DNA of 64,000 nt from positions 124,001 to 188,000 of the forward strand of contig CAWJDQ010000008.1 in assembly GCA_963841695.1 (NCBI GenBank), written 5' to 3'. The notes under the pieces were generated by a model. The model had not been told where the DNA came from. It saw nothing but the letters and a program-made list of their open reading frames with translations, and made no database searches. The stretch is from RYN-230 sp963841695 (GTDB lineage Bacteria; Actinomycetota; Actinomycetes; Streptosporangiales; Streptosporangiaceae). A program made the translations under genes and the position numbers. This document shows, one piece after another, positions 54,062 to 63,840 of this stretch (position 1 is its first letter; each line of letters starts with the position of its first letter).

Positions 54062-54697
54062 TCAGACCTCGACCGTGGTCCCCACGTCAACCCGGGAGAA
54101 GCTGTCCTCCTTGCCGCACATCGGCAGGAAGTTGTCCAGCACCATGAGCCCGACCTCGCCGAACAGGGCTTCGTGGATGACGTAGCCGCGCTGCGGGGCG
54201 ACCTCGCGGGCGTAGTCGATCATCTCGCCCGTCTTCAGCCACGGCCCGCTGGCCGGCAGCAGCAGGGTCTGCACCGGGTCCTGCGGCACGGTGAACGAGT
54301 CGCCCGGGTGGAAGAGCGAGCCGTCGATCATGAACCCGGTGTTCTCGATCACCGGGATGTCCCGGTGCAGGACCGCGTGCAGGTGCCCGTAGGTGTGCAC
54401 GTCGAAGCCGGCCGCGGTGAACGTGTCCCCTTCGTCCACCACGTGCACCTGATCCTGGCCGAAGCCCGCGAACTCGCTGGCCACCGACGCGTTGGTCCAC
54501 AACTGCAGGCCGGGGTCGGCGGTGAGCGCCGCGCGCAGGCCGTCGGCGTCGAAGTGATCGAAGTGCTCGTGGGTGACCAGCACGGCGCTGGCGCCCTCCA
54601 GCGCGCGGGGCATGCTCCACGCCGCGGGGTCGATGACCAGCGTGACCCCGTCCTTCTCCAGCCTGACGCAGGCGTGCTCAAGCTTGGTCAGCCGCAT
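54062..54697 (-). CDS. metallo-beta-lactamase-fold hydrolase (UlaG-like)
   Basis: The ATG at 54697 follows GGGAGAGGGCAC. The 211-residue protein has the short MBL fold of UlaG/RNase Z-like proteins: LEHACVRLEKDGVTLVIDP, AVLVTHEHFDHFDADGL (HxHxDH), HTYGHLHAVLH and SLFHPGDSF (metal-binding histidines/aspartate). It lacks the extra domains of RNase Z or CPSF. Substrate unknown, likely a small phosphodiester or lactone. Confidence 0.82.
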   Translation of the reverse strand: MRLTKLEHACVRLEKDGVTLVIDPAAWSMPRALEGASAVLVTHEHFDHFDADGLRAALTADPGLQLWTNASVASEFAGFGQDQVHVVDEGDTFTAAGFDVHTYGHLHAVLHRDIPVIENTGFMIDGSLFHPGDSFTVPQDPVQTLLLPASGPWLKTGEMIDYAREVAPQRGYVIHEALFGEVGLMVLDNFLPMCGKEDSFSRVDVGTTVEV

Positions 54698-54849
54698 GTG
54701 CCCTCTCCCTGACATAGCCGGATATTCACGACCCTACCGGGCCGCGTCGCTGTGGATCTGAGCGCCATCGTGCCACGATGGTGCGCGCACGTGACGCCTG
54801 ACCCGGCGGCCACGTTACCCCCAGATCCACGGCAGCAACGGAGGCAGCG

Positions 54850-56274
54850 ATGCCCGGTGACACCAGCCTGTCCTCCATCGAGCACGTCGTGGTCCTGATG
54901 CTGGAGAACCGATCGTTCGACCACATGCTCGGGTTCCTCTACACCGGCCGCGGGAACGTGTCCCCGGCCGGGCAGCCGTACGAGGGGCTGACCGGCAGCG
55001 AGTCGAACCCGGCGTCTTCCGGGCCGCCGGTCACCGTGTTCAAGATCGAGCCGACGCACCCGCAACGCCTACTTCATGCCCGGCGCGGACCCGGGCGAGG
55101 GCTACATGGCCACCAACGACCAGCTGTTCGGCAGCGAGGCCGCCCCGGCCAGCCCGGCCAGCCCGCCGACCAACGACGGCTTCGTCAAGGACTTCGCCTA
55201 CACCCTGGGCTGGCAGTCGCGGGAAAGCGGCTGGTCCATCGTGCCCGGCACGACGGCCAGCGACATCATGGGCTGCTTCGCTCCGGAGACGCTGCCGGTG
55301 CTGTCCGCGCCTGGCCAGCGGCTACGCCGTCTGCGACCAGTGGTTCTCCTCGGTGCCGACCGAGACGATGCCCAACCGGGCCTTCGCCTGCGCCGGCGAC
55401 CAGCCAGGGGCACATGGACGACAAGACGCACACGTTCACCTCGCCGCGCATCTTCGGCGCTGCTGGGCCAGCACGGGATCAGCTGGGCGATCTACGGCTA
55501 CGACGCGGAGCCGCTCACCAAGGCGCACTTTCACCGACATCACGCGGCGCCGCGGCGAGCCATTTCGGGCGTGTTCACCGACTTCCAGCGCGGCCGCGGC
55601 GGCCGGGACGCTGCCGCGCGTTCACGTTCCTCGAGCCCAGCTGGAGTTCGACCGGCAACAGCCAGCACCCGAACTACAACGTGGCCCTGGGCGAGCAGCT
55701 CATCCACGACGTGTACGAGGCGCTGCGCAACGGGCCCGGCTGGGCGCAGACGCTGCTCGTCGTCACCTACGACGAGCACGGCGGCTGCTACGACCACGTG
55801 CCGCCGCCGGCGGGCGCGGTGCCGCCGGACGACGACGCGGGCGAGTTCGGCTTCGACTTCACCCGGTTCGGGCTGCGGGTCCCGACCGTCCTGGTCTCGC
55901 CGCTGATCGCGCCGGGCACCGTGTTCCGGGTCCGCGCCCGGGACCACGCCGCTGGACCACACGTCGATCCTGAAGACGGTGCGAGCAGCGCTGGGGCCTG
56001 CCCGCGCTGACCGCCCGGGACGCCGCCGCGCCCGGCGTTCGGTGACGTGCTCACGCTGGCCACGCCGCGCACCGACGACGTGCTGGCCGGGGTGACCGTG
56101 CCCGGTGGCCAGCGAGCCGGGACCCGCGGCCGGGCAGCCGTCGCACCTGCAGGAAGTCCAGGCCGAGCTGGTTTCCCGGCAGTTCCCGGCCGGGGTGTCG
56201 CCCGCCCCCGGGACGGCCGGCCGGCGCCGGTCAGCGACGCCGCCCTGGCCAGCTACATCCGCGCCAACGCGTAG
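54850..56274 (+). pseudogene. phospholipase C-like phosphoesterase, many frameshifts
   Basis: SSIEHVVVLMLENRSFDHMLGFL is the unmistakable start of PF04185 phosphoesterases (phospholipase C/acid phosphatase). Later blocks lie in alternating frames: DFAYTLGWQSRESGWSIVPGTTASDIMGCFAPETLPVLS, DQWFSSVPTETMPNRAFACAG, TFTSPRIFG, FLEPSWSSTGNSQHPNYNVALGEQLIHDVYEALRNGPGW, LLVVTYDEHGGCYDHVPPP and FGLRVPTVLVSPLIAPGTVF. At least seven indels occur between 55060 and 56100. No signal peptide is seen, unlike the secreted PLCs. Confidence 0.8.
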
Positions 56275-56291
56275 CAGAATCTCTAACGGTC

Positions 56292-57149
56292 CTACCGCAC
56301 CACCCGGGCACCGACCGCCATCCGGGTGGCGAGCTCGGCGTCGATCTGCCGTGCGGCGTCCTGCAGCCGGGGCAGGAACTGCTTTTCCAGCGTGCGCATC
56401 GGCACCCGGGCCGCGTGCGCGCTGGCGTTGATGGCGGCGACCACCCGGCCCGAGCTGTCCCGGATGGGCACCGCGATCGACCGGACCCCGGCCTCCAGTT
56501 CCTGGTCCACCGCGGCCCAGCCCTGCGCGGCCACCTTGACCAGGATCTGCCGCAGTTCCGTCTCGTCGGTCACGGTGCGCTCGGTCAGCGTGCGCAGGCT
56601 GGCCCGCTGCAGGTACGCGTCAAGCTCGCCCGGGGGCAGGCTGGCCAGCAGGACCCGGCCCATCGAGGTGGGGTAGGGCGGCAGCCGGGTGCCGACGGTC
56701 AGCGCGATGGTCATGATCCGGTTGGCCGAGGCCCGGGCCACGTACACGATGTCGTCGCCGTCGAGCACGCTCACCGAGCAGGACTCGTGCAGTTCCTCGG
56801 CCAGGTCCTCCAGGTGCGGCTGGGCGATCTGGGCCACGCTGAACGACGACAGGTACGCGTAGCCGAGCGCGAGGACCCGGGGCCGCAGCGAGAACTGCCG
56901 CCCGGTACTGCCCACGTACCCGAGCTCCTGCAGGGTGAGCAGGAACCGGCGGGCCGCCGCCCGGGTGAGCCCGGTCCGCTCGGCCACTTCCGACAAGGTC
57001 AGCGACGGCCGCTCGGAGGAGAAGCACCGGATCACCGCCAGCCCCCGGTCCAGGGACTGGACGAAGTCCGTCCGGCGCCCGGGGGCGGGGGGCCGGGGTC
57101 TGGTGTGTTCACATTGCGCACGATAGCGCGCTGACCGGCACAGCGCCAT
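56292..57149 (-). CDS. IclR-family transcriptional regulator (PcaR/PobR-like)
   Basis: The protein has 285 residues. After a poorly conserved head of about 25 residues comes an IclR winged helix (FVQSLDRGLAVIRCFSSERPSLTLSEVAERTGLTRAAARRFLLTLQELGYV). The effector domain has LPPYPTSMGRVLLASLPPGEL and VRSIAVPIRDSSGRVVAAINASAHA. The PcaR/PobR subgroup controls aromatic-acid degradation genes, but none is adjacent. The true start may be internal, since the ATG at 57149 has no clear ribosome site. Confidence 0.87.
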   Translation of the reverse strand: MALCRSARYRAQCEHTRPRPPAPGRRTDFVQSLDRGLAVIRCFSSERPSLTLSEVAERTGLTRAAARRFLLTLQELGYVGSTGRQFSLRPRVLALGYAYLSSFSVAQIAQPHLEDLAEELHESCSVSVLDGDDIVYVARASANRIMTIALTVGTRLPPYPTSMGRVLLASLPPGELDAYLQRASLRTLTERTVTDETELRQILVKVAAQGWAAVDQELEAGVRSIAVPIRDSSGRVVAAINASAHAARVPMRTLEKQFLPRLQDAARQIDAELATRMAVGARVVR

Positions 57150-57170
57150 ACAGGGCCGGCCCGCCGTGCG

Positions 57171-58160
57171 TCAGGTCCCGCGCCGGGGCAGCCCCGCGGC
57201 CTGGTACACCGCGTCGATCACGGTCATGTTGGCCACCGCGTCCTCGGGCGTGGTGAGCACCGGATCCCCGTGCCGTACCGCCGCCGCGAACGCCCGCAAC
57301 TGGTAGGTGTAGCTCGGCTCGCCGCGGACCCGCTCACGCCGGGTGTAGCCGTCCGCGGCCACCGTCAGCCGGTTGAAGTGCTGCGGCGACACGTAGTTGA
57401 AGACCCGCAGCACGCCCTGGTCCCCGACCGCCTTGGCGTCGAGCCGGAGGACCTGCCCCGACCACAGCGACGCCGTCATCCGGCCCAGCACCCCGCCGGC
57501 GAACCGGAACGAGGCGGACATCGCCCGGTCCACGTCCGGGCCGTGCAGCCGGGCCTGCGCGGACACCACCTCGGGCTCGCCGGGGCCGAGCATGCGCAGC
57601 CAGTTGATCGCGTAGCAGCCGGCGTCCATGGTGGCCCCGCCGGCCAGGTCGTAGGAGTAGCGGATGTCGGAGAAGCGGGGCAGCGGGAAGCAGAGCGAGG
57701 CTTCCAGGTAACGGACCGGGCCGATCTCCCCGCCGAGCACCACGTCCTGCGTCCGGCGGGCCAGCGGGTGGTAGCGGTAGTGAAAGGCCTCCATGACCAC
57801 CAGCCCGGAGGCCCGGGCCGCCGCGGCCACCTTGGCCGCCTCGGCGGCGTTCGCGGCGAACGGTTTCTCGCACAGCACGTGCTTGCCCGCGCCGATGGCC
57901 CGCAGCGTCCACTCGGCGTGCAGCGAGTTGGGCAGCGGGTTGTAGACGGCGTCGATGGCGGGGTCGTCGAGCAGATCCTGGTAGGAGTCGTGCACCCGGC
58001 GGATGCGGTGCTTGTCCGCGAACCGCCGGGCCCGCCCGGGGTCACGGGCGGCCACCGCGGCCACCGTGACGCCGGGGATCTGGCGCGCGGGCTTGATCAG
58101 CGCGCCAGGGGTGATCCGCGCGGCGCCCAGTGTCCCGATCCGCAACCGGTCCACGGTCAC
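57171..58160 (-). CDS. Gfo/Idh/MocA-family oxidoreductase
   Basis: The protein has 329 residues. A Rossmann NAD(P)-binding domain (IGTLGAARITPGALIKPA, DDPAIDAVYNPLPNSLHAEW, GKHVLCEKPFAANAAEA with the family EKP) is followed by a C-terminal alpha/beta domain (VVMEAFHYRYHPLARRTQDVV, GATMDAGCYAINWLRML with the D-x3-H/Y-like catalytic region). It would oxidise or reduce a sugar, inositol or related alcohol. It is separated by 21 bases from the IclR gene, which is downstream on the same strand. Confidence 0.9.
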   Translation of the reverse strand: MTVDRLRIGTLGAARITPGALIKPARQIPGVTVAAVAARDPGRARRFADKHRIRRVHDSYQDLLDDPAIDAVYNPLPNSLHAEWTLRAIGAGKHVLCEKPFAANAAEAAKVAAAARASGLVVMEAFHYRYHPLARRTQDVVLGGEIGPVRYLEASLCFPLPRFSDIRYSYDLAGGATMDAGCYAINWLRMLGPGEPEVVSAQARLHGPDVDRAMSASFRFAGGVLGRMTASLWSGQVLRLDAKAVGDQGVLRVFNYVSPQHFNRLTVAADGYTRRERVRGEPSYTYQLRAFAAAVRHGDPVLTTPEDAVANMTVIDAVYQAAGLPRRGT

Positions 58161-58176
58161 CCTTTCCTCGTGCGGC

Positions 58177-59201
58177 TTAACGCGTACGGCGGGTGGCTAC
58201 CTCGTACAACGCGATGCCGGCCGCCACGCCAGCGTTGAGCGACTCGGTCTGGGCCGCGATCGGGATCCGCACCAGCACGTCGCAGCGCTGGGCGGCCAGC
58301 CGGGACAGGCCGCGCCCCTCCGAGCCGACGACCAGCACGAGGGGGCCATCAGCCACGTCCAGGTCACCCAGGGCGGTGTCGCCCCCGGCGTCGAGACCGG
58401 CCACGAACAGGCCGGCTTCCTGGTAGGAGGTGAGCGCGCGGACCAGGTTGGGGGCCCAGGCGACCGGCACCCGGGCCAGCGCCCCGGCGGACGCCTTCCA
58501 GGCTCCCGCGCTCACGTGCGCGGAACGCCGGGCGGGCACCAGCACGCCGTGCGCGCCGAACGCGGCGGCGGAGCGGACGATCGCGCCGAGGTTGCGCGGG
58601 TCGGTCACCGCGTCCAGCGCCACGATCAGTGGTTCCTCGCCCCGGGCCCGGGCCCGCTGCAGCAGGTCGCCCGGGTGGGCGTAGTCATAGGGGCGGACCT
58701 TCAGGGCCAGGCTCTGGTGCACCGCGCCGCCGGTCAGCCGGTCCAGTTCCGGCGGCCCGCCTCGATCACCGGGATCCCCACGTCGGCGGCGAGCCGGATC
58801 ACCTCGTTAAACCGCGGGTCCGAGCCGTCCCGCGGGCCGGCGTACAGCGCGGTCGCGGGGACGTGGGCGCGCAGTGACTCCAGCACCGCGTTGCGGCCGG
58901 CCACCACCTCGGGAGCGTCGCCGGCACCGCGGGCCCGGTCCGCGCCGCCCCGGTATTCCCGGTCCGCGCCCCGGCCGCCGCGGGCGCCGTCCGGCGGCGC
59001 GCCGCGGCCCCCCGGCCCGGCGGCCTTCGCGGCCGCCCGGCGCTGCGCCGGGTGACCCGGCCGCAGGTGGGCGGGCGGCGTCGGCCCCTTGCCTTCGAGT
59101 TTCCGCTTGCCGTAACCCCCGGTACCAGGCCGCGGCTTGCCGGACTTGGTCTTCCCGCCCCGGCCGGACCGGGCGGATCCGCCGCCTGCCCCGCCCGTCA
59201 T
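58177..59201 (-). pseudogene. rlmB: 23S rRNA (guanosine-2'-O)-methyltransferase RlmB, one frameshift
   Basis: The first frame has a long Gly/Arg/Pro N-terminal extension typical of actinomycetes and the substrate-binding domain (EVVAGRNAVLESLRAHVPATALYAG ... VIRLAADVGIPVIEAG). After one extra base near 58755 the second frame supplies the SPOUT domain: LIVALDAVTDPRNLGAIVRSAAAFGAHGVLVP, GPLVLVVGSEGRGLSRL and IPIAAQTESLNAGVAAGIALYE (all three TrmH motifs). Repaired length is about 341 residues. Its ATG overlaps the cysS stop (ATGA). A break in this ribosome gene supports a sequencing error. Confidence 0.88.
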
Positions 59202-60592
59202 CGCTTCAGCTCCCAGCGTGGCCCCTGCGGGGTGTCCTCGATGAGGATGCCCGCCGCGTGCAGGTCGTCCCGGATCGCGTCGGCGGCCGCGTAGTCCCGG
59301 CGCTCGCGGGCGGCCTGCCGCTGGGTCAGCGCCACCGTCACCAGCGCGCTGACCACCGCGTGCAGGTCATCACCGGGACCGGCCGACGCCCACGGCTCAG
59401 CCAGCGGGTCGAGGCCGAGCACGCTGAGCATGGCCCGGACCTCACCGAGCGCGGCCGCGGCCGCGGCCGTGTCGCCCGCGGCCAGCGCGTTGTTGCCGGC
59501 CCGGACCGTGTCGTGCACGACGGCCAGGGCCTGCGGCACGGCCAGGTCGTCATCCATCGCGGCGCGGAACGCGCGGGGCAGGTCGGCGCCCGCGCCGGCC
59601 TGCGGGCTGACCTCAGCCGCCCGGGTGACGAAGTTCTCGATCCGGCGGTAGGCGGCGACGGCCTCGTCCAGCGCCTCCGCCGAGTACTCGATGCCCGAGC
59701 GGTAATGCGCCTGTCCCAGGTAGTAGCGCAGTTCGACCGGGCGCACCTGGGTCACCATGGCGTCCACCAGCAGGGAGTTGCCGAGGGATTTGCTCATCTT
59801 CTCCCCGGCCACCCCGACCAGCCCGTTGTGCAGCCAGTACTGCGCGAACCCGTCTCCGGCCGCGCGGGACTGGGCGATCTCGTTCTCGTGGTGCGGGAAG
59901 ATCAGGTCGAGGCCGCCGCCGTGGATGTCGAAGGTGGGCCCCAGGTACTTCGTGGCCATCGCGGAGCACTCCAGGTGCCAGCCGGGCCGGCCCGGCCCCC
60001 AGGGGGTGTCCCAGGCGGGCTCGCCGGGCTTGGCCGCCTTCCACAGCGCGAAGTCGCGCGGGTCGTGCTTGGCCTCGTTGGCCTCGGTGTCCTCGGCCGG
60101 GCGCATGTGATCGACCCGCTGCCCGGACAGCGCGCCGTACGCCGGGTACGAGCGGACGTCGAAGTAGACGCCGCCGTCGGCGGCGTAGGCGTGCTCACCG
60201 TCGAGGAGCCGGTGCATCAGGGTGATCATCTCGGGGACGTGCCCGGTCGCCCGGGGCTCGACGTCCGGGGGAACGCAGCCCAGCACCGCGTACGCGCGGC
60301 TGAACGCCCGCTCGTTGCGCTGGGCCACCAGCCACCAGGGGACGCCCTCGGCCGCCGCGACCCGGAGGATCTTGTCGTCGATGTCGGTAACGTTCCGGCA
60401 GAACGTGACCCGGTACCCGCTGGCGCGCAGCCAGCGGGTGAGGAGGTCGAAGACCACGCCCGACCTGATGTGCCCGATGTGCGGCGGCGCCTGCACGGTA
60501 GCCCCGCACAGGTACAGCGACGCCTGACCGGGCGTCAGCGGCGTGAAGTCGCGCACCGTGCGTGCGGCAGTGTCGTAAAAGCGGAGCGTCAC
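59198..60592 (-). CDS. cysS: cysteinyl-tRNA synthetase
   Basis: The 464-residue protein is intact. CGATVQAPPHIGHIRSG contains the HIGH signature and the first zinc cysteine; WHLECSAMA and HHENEIAQS supply further zinc ligands; EKMSKSLGN is the KMSKS loop. The C-terminal anticodon-binding helices end in the usual YAAADAIRDDLHAAGILIEDTPQG. It charges tRNA-Cys and is normally essential. It is coupled to rlmB by a 4-base overlap, the standard actinobacterial order. Confidence 0.96.
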   Translation of the reverse strand: MTLRFYDTAARTVRDFTPLTPGQASLYLCGATVQAPPHIGHIRSGVVFDLLTRWLRASGYRVTFCRNVTDIDDKILRVAAAEGVPWWLVAQRNERAFSRAYAVLGCVPPDVEPRATGHVPEMITLMHRLLDGEHAYAADGGVYFDVRSYPAYGALSGQRVDHMRPAEDTEANEAKHDPRDFALWKAAKPGEPAWDTPWGPGRPGWHLECSAMATKYLGPTFDIHGGGLDLIFPHHENEIAQSRAAGDGFAQYWLHNGLVGVAGEKMSKSLGNSLLVDAMVTQVRPVELRYYLGQAHYRSGIEYSAEALDEAVAAYRRIENFVTRAAEVSPQAGAGADLPRAFRAAMDDDLAVPQALAVVHDTVRAGNNALAAGDTAAAAAALGEVRAMLSVLGLDPLAEPWASAGPGDDLHAVVSALVTVALTQRQAARERRDYAAADAIRDDLHAAGILIEDTPQGPRWELKR

Positions 60593-61009
60593 GCAGCACA
60601 GGCTACGGGATCACGGCCCCTGCCCGGGTGCCCCCGCAGGCCGCCTGCGCAGCCCGCACGGTCCCGATTTGCCCGGATCCGGCAGGCTTGCAACACGCCG
60701 GGTACCTGGGCTTGCCTCGAATATCCCCAGTCCACGGGCCATACGCAATATCGTCTCCCTTGACGTTAGACAGCAGAGACAGACGTGAGACGCCACCGGC
60801 GGCTGACCGCAGGCGCCGGGGGCACAGGCGTGAGATCGCAGACGTAAAGATCGCGCGGGCGGGCACGGGGCCGCATCCCGCTCGCATTCCGGTCCGCCGC
60901 TGACGCCGGCCGCCACCCGGCGGCTGCGGCGCGAGGCGCGCCGATTCCCAGCCCTTGGTCACGGCCGGGAGTCACCCAGCACCACCGCAGGAAGGACGAA
61001 GTAGCCCCG
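60593..61009. other. intergenic region upstream of cysS and the DUF2637 gene
   Basis: These 417 bases hold the divergent promoters but no gene. TTGACG at about 60759 resembles a -35 box on the plus strand, but no matching -10 follows at normal spacing. AGGAAGGACGAAG at about 60989 may be the ribosome site of the DUF2637 gene. Confidence 0.35.
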
Positions 61010-62764
61010 ATGAACGACAATCCCCGAGCGAACGGCTCCCGGGGGCACGACCCCTACGCCGCGCTCCGCCTGGTCGCGCTCATCGCCGCGATCGCCGGGG
61101 TACTCGTGCTGGCTGCGGCCGCGTTCGTGCTCTCCTACGGCGGGATCCACAAGATCGCGCTGTCGGCCGGGGTGTCGGCCAGCATGGCCCGCATCTTCCC
61201 GGTGATCTTCGACGCGATGCTGGTGGTGTCCTGCGCCGCGGTGCTGTCGCTGCGCGGCGCGGGCTGGTGGCCGCGCACCTACTCCTGGCTGACCACGCTG
61301 GTCCTGCTGGCCGCGGTGGCGGCCGCCGACGCGGCCCACGCGACCGGCACGCACATCCCCCGCAAACCGGCCGCCGCCACCATCGCCGTCCTCCCCTGGG
61401 TCCTCCTGCTGCTGGCGTTCAGCCTGCTGCTGTCGATGCTGCGGCAGTTCCGCCGCACCCGGGCAGCCGCGCGCCAGGACGTGACCGCGTCCGCGGCAAG
61501 CACGGGGCCGGGCAGCACGGGGCCGGCCAGCACGGGGCCGGCCAGCACGGGGCCGGCCAGCACCGGGCCGGCCAGCACGGGGCTGGAGATCCTGGAACGG
61601 CGCGGCCCGGCCGCGCCGCCCGCGCCGGCCGCGCCGGTGACCCGGCCCATGGCCGAGCCGGTGGCGGTGGCGGCGACCCAGCCGGTGCCGGCGACCCAGC
61701 CGGTGGCCGGGCCGGCGACCCAGCCGGTGCCGCAGCCGGCGGCCCAGCCTCAGCCGGTGAGCCAGCCCAGCGCCCCCGGCCCGGCCACCGTCGTCGCGGC
61801 GGTCCCGGTCCGGGAGCCTGGACCGGCCGCCGGGCCGGGGGCCGCAGCCCAGGCCAACGGCACCCGCCCGGATGGCCCGCCGCCACCGCCACCGGCGCCT
61901 CTCCCGGCTGCCCAGTCCGCCGGAGGCCCGGAGCAGGCGGCGGTACCGCCGGACCCGCCGGCCGGGCCCGGGCCTGCCCCGGCAGCACCGCCCGAGTCAG
62001 TCCCGGCGGCCGAGTCCGTCCCGGCGGCCCAGTCCGTCCCGGCGGCCCAGTCCGTCGCGGCGGCCCAGTCCGTCCCGGCGGCCCAGTCCGTCGCGGCGGC
62101 CGATGTCCCCGCGGACGCTGCGCCGCCCGCCGGCGCCCCGCCGGGCGAACCAGCCCCAGACGCGGGCACCGCGGCGACCGGTCACGAGACCGCAGCCCGG
62201 GAACCGGCGGACCCCGAGACCGCCAGCACAGAGACGGCCAGCCCGGACACCGCCAGCCCCGAGACCGTGAGCCCGGGCACCGCCAGCCCGGACACCGCCA
62301 GCCCCGAGATGGTGAGCCCGGGCACCGCCAGCCCCGGCATCACGGGCCCCGGCACCGCCGGCACAGAGACCGCCAGCCCGGACACTGCCAGCCCGGAGGC
62401 CGCCAGTGGTGAACCGGACGGCCCCGCGGCACCCGATGCGGGAGCGGACCATCAGCCGCCGGGAGGCGAGCCGGCCGGCCCGGACCGGGCTGACCAGGAA
62501 CCCGCAGGGGAAGACCAGGCCGTTCAGGAGCAGGTCACGCTGGAACAAGCCGGCGAGGACGAAGGCGCCGCCGGCGGGCCCGCGCCGGAGCAGGCGGACG
62601 AGCCAGCCGGGGCGGCCCCGGACCAGCCGTCCGGGACCGGGAGCGGGACCATTCACGTGCCGCATCAGGCCATGCCCGCCCCAGTGCCCGCCCCGTCACC
62701 GCACTTCGACCGGCTGCGGAGCACCCCGACGCCGCCCGAGGACGACCCCGACTCCGACACCTGA
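61010..62764 (+). CDS. DUF2637-type membrane protein with long repetitive Pro/Ala/Thr tail
   Basis: The protein has 584 residues. The first 150 contain four membrane helices (LVALIAAIAGVLVLAAAAFVLSYGG, VSASMARIFPVIFDAMLVVSCAAVL, YSWLTTLVLLAAVAAADAAHA, TIAVLPWVLLLLAFSLLLSML), the DUF2637 arrangement also seen in SpdA-type spread proteins of Streptomyces elements. The remaining 430 residues are low-complexity: TGPAS repeats (15-base DNA unit, about 61498-61588), SVPAAQ repeats (18-base unit, about 61998-62105) and TASPDTASPE repeats (about 62221-62403), then an acidic end. Function unknown. Confidence 0.8.
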   Translation: MNDNPRANGSRGHDPYAALRLVALIAAIAGVLVLAAAAFVLSYGGIHKIALSAGVSASMARIFPVIFDAMLVVSCAAVLSLRGAGWWPRTYSWLTTLVLLAAVAAADAAHATGTHIPRKPAAATIAVLPWVLLLLAFSLLLSMLRQFRRTRAAARQDVTASAASTGPGSTGPASTGPASTGPASTGPASTGLEILERRGPAAPPAPAAPVTRPMAEPVAVAATQPVPATQPVAGPATQPVPQPAAQPQPVSQPSAPGPATVVAAVPVREPGPAAGPGAAAQANGTRPDGPPPPPPAPLPAAQSAGGPEQAAVPPDPPAGPGPAPAAPPESVPAAESVPAAQSVPAAQSVAAAQSVPAAQSVAAADVPADAAPPAGAPPGEPAPDAGTAATGHETAAREPADPETASTETASPDTASPETVSPGTASPDTASPEMVSPGTASPGITGPGTAGTETASPDTASPEAASGEPDGPAAPDAGADHQPPGGEPAGPDRADQEPAGEDQAVQEQVTLEQAGEDEGAAGGPAPEQADEPAGAAPDQPSGTGSGTIHVPHQAMPAPVPAPSPHFDRLRSTPTPPEDDPDSDT

Positions 62765-62765
62765 C

Positions 62766-62876
62766 CGCACCTCGGGGCCGACCGCACCTCGCGGGCCGGC
62801 CGCACCTCCCGGGCCGGCCGCACCTCCCGGCCGGCCGCACCTCCCGGGCCGGCCGCACCTCCCGGGCCGCGCGCAC
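62766..62876 (+). repeat. six copies of a 17-18-base repeat, CGCACCTCCCGGGCCGGC
   Basis: Copies begin at 62766, 62783, 62801, 62819, 62836 and 62854, with a partial copy at 62872, directly after the stop of the DUF2637 gene. Two copies have lost one base, giving the 17/18 alternation. Each unit contains the palindrome GGGCCGGC or CCCGGG, so the array can fold back. No coding role is likely. Confidence 0.8.
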
Positions 62877-62988
62877 CCCCCGGGCCCGGCGCGCCGCCGG
62901 CGGCCAGCCGTCTGCCGGGCCGTGAACGCGGCCGGAGCGCCGGTTAGGCTGGATCTGTCGCGGCCGGACCAGCCGGAGGAGTTACGCC

Positions 62989-63762
62989 GTGGGGCATATC
63001 GCTGACCTGACCGAGCTGACCTCCGAGGCGGAACTGCATGAGTTGCTGGGCACGCCGACCCGGCGCTCGGCCACGAAGGTGCGCCGGGTCCTGCACGAGC
63101 GGGACCGGGAATGGCTCGCCGCGTGCCCGTTCTGCCTGATCGCGACCGCGGACGCGGACGGCCGGTGCGACGTGTCCCCCAAGGGCGACCCGGCTGGCTT
63201 CGTGCGGGTCCTCGACGACACCACGATCGCGATCCCGGACCGCGCGGGCAACAGGCGGTTCGACGGGTTCTCCAACATCCTCAGCAACCCGCAGGTCGGC
63301 CTGCTGTTCGTGGTCCCGGGCCGGGATGACACGCTGCGCATCAACGGCCGGGCCCGGCTGATCCGCGACGCGGCGTTCTTCGACGACATGATCGTCCGCG
63401 GGAACCGGCCGCGGCTGGCCCTGCTGGTCGAGGTGGAAGAGGTCTTCTGGCACTGCGCCAAGGCATTCCTGCGGGCCCAGCTGTGGGATCCGCAGACCTG
63501 GAACCCCGGGATCCTGCCCTCGGTGGCCTGCATCGTGAAGGACGTCCAGCCCGACACCGAGGAGACGCTGGAGGACCTAGAGCGGCACTACGGCCCGGCC
63601 TACCGGGAGCTGCTCTACCCAGCCCCCGACGATCCGCCCGGTACCGGTCCCGCGAGTCACACTGGCCTCTCCCGTCCACCTTTCCCGCGGACGGTTCGCC
63701 GAACCGGACAAAACACCCCGGAAAAACGCACGTCCCGCGGGAAAAGTGGGAGGTGCCCATGA
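62989..63762 (+). CDS. PPOX-family FMN flavoprotein (MSMEG_1061-like)
   Basis: The GTG at 62989 follows CGGAGGAGTTACGCC. The protein has 257 residues. A split-barrel flavin-binding domain is visible (ACPFCLIATADADGRCDVSPKGDPAGFVRVLDDTTIAIPDRAGNRRFDGFSNILSNPQVGLLFVVPG, TLRINGRARL). This matches the pyridoxamine-5'-phosphate-oxidase-like group near MSMEG_1061. The last 50 residues are unconserved, so the natural stop may be nearer 63630. Likely a reductase or phosphatase-like flavoprotein with unknown substrate. Confidence 0.87.
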   Translation: MGHIADLTELTSEAELHELLGTPTRRSATKVRRVLHERDREWLAACPFCLIATADADGRCDVSPKGDPAGFVRVLDDTTIAIPDRAGNRRFDGFSNILSNPQVGLLFVVPGRDDTLRINGRARLIRDAAFFDDMIVRGNRPRLALLVEVEEVFWHCAKAFLRAQLWDPQTWNPGILPSVACIVKDVQPDTEETLEDLERHYGPAYRELLYPAPDDPPGTGPASHTGLSRPPFPRTVRRTGQNTPEKRTSRGKSGRCP

Positions 63763-63788
63763 TCACGTGGGAAAGTGCCCATGATCAT
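63746..63788 (+). repeat. two tandem copies of a 21-22-base repeat containing GTGCCCATGATCA
   Basis: GTGGGAGGTGCCCATGATCAC (63746-63766) is followed directly by a near-copy (63767-63788) with AAA for GG and T at the end. Each contains the palindrome TGATCA. It lies between convergent genes. Confidence 0.75.
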
Positions 63789-63840
63789 GTGACCCAGGGG
63801 GCTCATGGTGCGGGTCGCCTGCACCGCGCGACAGCCAGGG

